Below are positions 61,086-64,000 of a DNA stretch of 64,000 nucleotides, in pieces; position 1 is the first letter of the stretch, and each line of letters starts with the position of its first letter. Under the pieces are notes generated by a model. That model was not told where the DNA came from and searched no databases. It saw nothing but the letters and a program-made list of their open reading frames with translations. This DNA comes from Microbacterium sp. BH-3-3-3 (lineage in GTDB: Bacteria > Actinomycetota > Actinomycetes > Actinomycetales > Microbacteriaceae). The DNA lies in assembly GCF_007679045.1 (NCBI RefSeq), contig NZ_VEFS01000001.1:181520-245519 (forward strand). Reading direction: 5' to 3'. A program made the translations under genes and the position numbers.

Positions 61086-61511
61086 ATGGCCGTCACGAGC
61101 GAAGCCACCACCGCCTGGAAGGGCAGCCTGTTCGAGGGATCGGGTGAGGTCACCTTCACCTCGTCGGGCATCGGCACGTTCGACGTGAACTGGAAGGCCC
61201 GCAGCGAAGGGTCGAGCTCGGTCACGACGCCCGAAGAGCTCCTCGCTGGCGCGCACTCGTCGTGCTTCAGCATGGCTCTCTCCAACGCCCTCGCCGACAA
61301 CGGCACCCCGCCCGAGTCGGTCGACGCCACCGCGTCGGTGACCTTCAAGCCCGGCACCGGCATCACCGGCAGCCACCTGAACGTCAACGCCGTCGTGCCC
61401 GGACTCGACGACGAGACCTTCCAGAAGATCGCCGCCGATGCCAAGGCCAACTGCCCCGTCTCGCAGGCGCTGACAGGCATCGAGATCACCCTCGAGGCCA
61501 CGCTTGCCTGA
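61086..61511 (+). CDS. OsmC-family peroxiredoxin
   Basis: 141 aa. The two redox cysteines are in AGAHSSCFSMAL (~residue 60) and AKANCPVSQAL (~residue 125), as expected for OsmC/Ohr. VTTPEELLAGAH is typical of the OsmC branch. Reduces organic or inorganic peroxides; thiol donor unknown, though a thioredoxin-like gene lies just upstream. Overlaps the next gene by 8 nt. Confidence 0.93.
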   Translation: MAVTSEATTAWKGSLFEGSGEVTFTSSGIGTFDVNWKARSEGSSSVTTPEELLAGAHSSCFSMALSNALADNGTPPESVDATASVTFKPGTGITGSHLNVNAVVPGLDDETFQKIAADAKANCPVSQALTGIEITLEATLA

Positions 61512-62424
61512 GACTCCCGCCCGACGCGTCGTCCTCGCCGGCGCGTCGGGCCTCATCGGCTCGGCCCTCGCCGACTCGCTGCGCGCGGACGGCGTCGAGG
61601 TCACCTCTCTCGTGCGTCACACCCCCACCGGGTCGCATGAAGTGCAGTGGATGAAAGACGCGGCGCCTCTCGACCCGGAGGTCTTGGCGGGGGCGGATGC
61701 CGTGGTGTGCCTCAACGGCGCATCGATCGGGCGCTTCCCGTGGACGCCGTCGTACAAGAGCACGCTGCTGTGGTCGCGCATCACGCCGACCCGCACGCTC
61801 GCCGCCGCCGTCCGGGCGCTCGGCGCCGACGCCCCCGCGCTGATCAACGCCAGCGCGACGGGCTACTACGGATCCCAGCCCGGCGCGGTGCTCACCGAGA
61901 CCTCGAAGCGCGGCTCGGGCCTGCTCGCCGACATCTGCGTCGACTGGGAGGCCGCCGCCCGCGAGGCCGGCGACCACGCCCGCGTGGCCATGCTGCGCAC
62001 GGCCCCGGTCGTCCACGAGCAGGGAGTGCTCAAGCCCCTGCTGCTGCTCACCAAGCTCGGTGTCTCCGGTCCCATCGGTCGCGGCACGCAGGTGTGGCCG
62101 TGGATCTCGCTCGACGACGAGGTGCGCGCCATCCGCCACGTCATCGATTCCGACATCGTCGGTCCCGTGAACCTCACCGGACCGACGCGGGCGACGGCGA
62201 ACGACCTGGGCTTCGCGCTCGCCCGACGCATGAACAGGCCCTACGCCCTGCGTGCCCCGGTCTTCGCGGTCAAGCTCGCGCTCGGAAAAGACGCCACCGA
62301 GGCCCTTCTCACCTCCGACGCCGACGTCAAGCCGTCGGTCCTCGAGGAGAGCGGCTTCACCTTCACCCACCGCACCGTCGAAGAGGCCGTGGCCTCGGCG
62401 GTTCCGGCGCACGACGCCGCGTGA
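61504..62424 (+). CDS. TIGR01777-family epimerase-like protein
   Basis: 306 aa. NAD(P)-binding VVLAGASGLIGSALADSLRADG at the N-terminus, LNGASIGRFPWTPSYKSTLLWSRI, NASATGYYGSQ and the DUF1731-type C-terminus (PVFAVKLALGK ... VLEESGFTFTH) identify it. Function unknown. TTG start chosen because GAGG sits 6 nt before it and it overlaps the osmC stop. Confidence 0.9.
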   Translation: MPETPARRVVLAGASGLIGSALADSLRADGVEVTSLVRHTPTGSHEVQWMKDAAPLDPEVLAGADAVVCLNGASIGRFPWTPSYKSTLLWSRITPTRTLAAAVRALGADAPALINASATGYYGSQPGAVLTETSKRGSGLLADICVDWEAAAREAGDHARVAMLRTAPVVHEQGVLKPLLLLTKLGVSGPIGRGTQVWPWISLDDEVRAIRHVIDSDIVGPVNLTGPTRATANDLGFALARRMNRPYALRAPVFAVKLALGKDATEALLTSDADVKPSVLEESGFTFTHRTVEEAVASAVPAHDAA

Positions 62425-62620
62425 CGGCGGCGAGGGCGGCCCGAATCGGGTCGCCCTCGCTGCAGCGGGGCTGACCTCCGCGTCGGGGCCGACCTCGAGC
62501 TCCGTCTCGCCGACGGCTGCCCGGCGCGACGAGACCCGGAGATCTCCGCACTCCGCACGCGCGTGCTGCACGGCACGTCCACCGCGCTGAGCCCCGGCGC
62601 GGCCAGGGCGTCGTGTCGCG
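62425..62620. other. Convergent intergenic region with hairpin
   Basis: About 196 nt between two convergent genes. GCGAGGGCG (62430-62438) and CGCCCTCGC (62452-62460) form a perfect hairpin enclosing CCGA/TCGG, likely a terminator for the epimerase gene. Nothing else is visible. Confidence 0.6.
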
Positions 62621-63073
62621 TCAGGCCGCGCGGCGCTCGGCGGTCTCGAGCCGCACCGCGGTGCGCACGGCCTCGCGCGCGCGCCGGCGGTCGCCCGCCG
62701 CGTCGTACGCCAGGGCCAGTCGATAACGGGCACGCCAGTCGTCGGGGTGCGCCTCCACGTCGGCCCGGTACCGCGGGAAGAGGGCGTCGCCGTCGGCACG
62801 CTCGATCCGACCGCTCGGACGCACGGGCAGGTCTTCGTCGGGAAGCCCTCCCTCGGCGTCGAGCCGTTCGCCCAGCTGCTGCGCCCGCACGCCGAACCAG
62901 AGCTCGCGGCCGATCGCCCAGAGCGCCAGCAAGGGCAGCACGAGAAGCGCCACGCCCATGACCACGCCGATGGTCTGCCCGCTGCCGAGCAGCACGACGG
63001 CGCGCTGTCCGGCGAGCACGATGTACATCAGCAGCAGCACCGTCATCACGGCGACGGCGACGCGGACCTTCAT
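62621..63073 (-). CDS. Small membrane protein with TPR-like C-terminus
   Basis: 150 aa: two transmembrane segments (~residues 5-22 and 36-56), then an acidic cytosolic part ending in a single TPR-like helix pair (YRADVEAHPDDWRARYRLALAYDAAGDRRRAREAVRTAVRLE). Function unknown. The ATG overlaps dapB (ATGA), so they are cotranscribed. Confidence 0.75.
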   Translation of the reverse strand: MKVRVAVAVMTVLLLMYIVLAGQRAVVLLGSGQTIGVVMGVALLVLPLLALWAIGRELWFGVRAQQLGERLDAEGGLPDEDLPVRPSGRIERADGDALFPRYRADVEAHPDDWRARYRLALAYDAAGDRRRAREAVRTAVRLETAERRAA

Positions 63074-63882
63074 GCGCTCGTGACGCTCGCGACCTGACCC
63101 GACACGTCGCCGTCGGCGACGGGCGCCTCCGCCTTCGCGGGGCGGGTGCGCACGCCGATGTCGATGAAGCTGTCCAAGCCGACGACGACGCCGCGCGCCT
63201 CACGTGCCGCCGCCAGGGCGATGCGGATGCCGGGGGCGTACGCCGCCTTCGGGTCGATGGTGTCGTGGACGATCGTGAGCGACTCCCCCGCTCCCGAGAG
63301 CACGGTCTCCTGCCGGGCGACGACGCCCGGCCGCCGCAGCGAGTGGATGGGCACCGAGGCCACGCGCTGCCCGCGGGCGCGCTGGTCGACGTGAGGAGAC
63401 TCCACCGGGCCGACCTCGGCGCGGGCGGCGGAGATGAGCTCCGCGGTGCGCACGGCGGTCCCGCTGGGCGAATCCACCTTCGTCTCGCGGTGCGCCTCGA
63501 TGATCTCGATCGAGGGGAAGAAGGGCGCCGCGGCGGCCGCGAGAGCGGTGCCGATCACCGAGCCGAGGGAGAAGTTGGGGATGAAGACGACCCCCGTGCC
63601 GCTGGCCTCCACGAGCGGACGCACGAGGGCGATGCGCTCGTTCGACCACCCCGAGGTGCCCACCAGCACGTTGATCTTGCGCTCGACGGCCGCGCGCACG
63701 ATGTCGATCGACACGGCGGGCGTCGAGGCGTCCACGACGAGGTCGGCCCCGTCGAGCTCGCTCATCGCCGACTTCGAGGTGAGGACCGCGACGACCTCGT
63801 ACCCTTCTTCGGCATCGACCACCTCGCGGATCACCCCGCCGAGCTTGCCGGTCCCGCCCACGATGGCCACGCGTGTCGTCAT
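63070..63882 (-). CDS. dapB: 4-hydroxy-tetrahydrodipicolinate reductase
   Basis: 270 aa. NAD(P)H site VAIVGGTGKLGGVIREVV, the GTSGW loop, NFSLGSV and the substrate motif EAHRETKVDSPSGTA (~residue 128) are present; the second His of the canonical E-(A)-H-H is Arg here, which occurs in some actinobacteria. Follows DapA in lysine/DAP synthesis. TAGGCT (63889-63894), 6 nt, ATG. Confidence 0.94.
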   Translation of the reverse strand: MTTRVAIVGGTGKLGGVIREVVDAEEGYEVVAVLTSKSAMSELDGADLVVDASTPAVSIDIVRAAVERKINVLVGTSGWSNERIALVRPLVEASGTGVVFIPNFSLGSVIGTALAAAAAPFFPSIEIIEAHRETKVDSPSGTAVRTAELISAARAEVGPVESPHVDQRARGQRVASVPIHSLRRPGVVARQETVLSGAGESLTIVHDTIDPKAAYAPGIRIALAAAREARGVVVGLDSFIDIGVRTRPAKAEAPVADGDVSGQVASVTSA

Positions 63883-63940
63883 GCCTCCAGCCTAGGCGCG
63901 GTGGGGCACGCGGACTCCGCCCGATCGGCGGACGCGCCGC

Positions 63941-64000
63941 TCAGACCGGCAGCGGGTCGGGAAGCCCCGTGCGCAGCTCGACCGGCAGGTGGGCCAGGTC
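63941..64000 (-). CDS. Partial CDS at right edge (last 19 codons)
   Basis: Only the C-terminus DLAHLPVELRTGLPDPLPV and a TGA stop are in the window. Upstream neighbours of dapB in this group are often M16-family peptidases, so that is a possibility, but the fragment is too short to assign. Confidence 0.4.
   Translation of the reverse strand, partial: DLAHLPVELRTGLPDPLPV

Overview
The window is about 70% G+C and reads as a chromosomal segment of a high-GC Gram-positive actinobacterium, most likely Microbacteriaceae and probably Microbacterium or a close relative. I infer this from gene order (clgR, DUF3046 and recA beside ftsK and pgsA; dapA-rnj and thyA-folA nearby; argCJBDF; pheST; infC-rpmI-rplT facing a DUF1844 gene), from frequent GTG starts, from leaderless-type promoters with a TAnnnT -10 box, and from REP-like palindromes carrying the core CTTCGACAGGCTCAG. 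I saw no rRNA or tRNA gene, CRISPR array, prophage or insertion sequence. Almost every gene is housekeeping.

Layout. 1-6.2 kb: a 75-bp tandem REP array, a parA-like ATPase, a second REP cluster, a DUF4184 membrane protein, tyrS, a DUF2510 membrane protein and a SatD-type regulator with its membrane partner. 6.2-14.05 kb: arginine genes (argC-J-B-D-F, a membrane acyltransferase-like gene, argH), nearly all joined by 4-nt overlaps. 14.05-14.6 kb: a gene-free stretch with two strong inverted repeats. 14.6-18.5 kb: the one clearly accessory island on the plus strand, with a secreted protein made of about 20 TDGx tetrapeptides followed by about 128 unbroken XXD tripeptides and an LAVTG anchor, then a DUF5819 protein and an HTTM (vitamin K-dependent carboxylase-like/SdpB-like) membrane protein. 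18.5-25.7 kb: pheST (with a REP palindrome inside the pheT reading frame) and a glutamate-type ABC importer. 25.7-28.6 kb: a SpoU RNA methyltransferase, rplT, rpmI, infC, DUF1844. 28.7-32.7 kb: sseB-like, hisA/priA, hisH, hisB, hisC. 32.7-44.1 kb: a LysM protein divergent from lexA, an S9 peptidase, an AFG1/ZapE ATPase, hflX, an RsmC-like methyltransferase, dapF, a pentapeptide-repeat protein, a GNAT enzyme, miaA and miaB. 44.2-53.7 kb: a large LuxR regulator, recX, recA, DUF3046, clgR, cinA, pgsA, ftsK. 53.7-64 kb: a GNAT enzyme, RNase J, dapA, a Nudix hydrolase, an SDR, folA, thyA, a thioredoxin/DUF4395 pair, OsmC, a TIGR01777 epimerase, a small TPR-like protein, dapB and the end of one more gene.

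How the parts work together. Arginine, histidine and lysine/diaminopimelate synthesis (dapA, dapB, dapF), translation (tyrS, pheST, infC, L35, L20, miaAB) and DNA repair or SOS genes (lexA, recA, recX) dominate. The most interesting material is (i) the XXD-repeat protein / DUF5819 / HTTM cassette, which resembles a precursor plus SdpA/SdpB-like maturation pair; (ii) five promoters (argH, S9 peptidase, recA, ftsK, OsmC) that fit the LexA-independent RecA-NDp/PafBC pattern TGTCRnnn-N8-TAnnnT; (iii) twelve genes whose start lies exactly 6 nt after a TAnnnT box; and (iv) the invasion of intergenic space and one tRNA-synthetase gene by a REP palindrome. All functional calls are by reading and memory of families; no database search was run.
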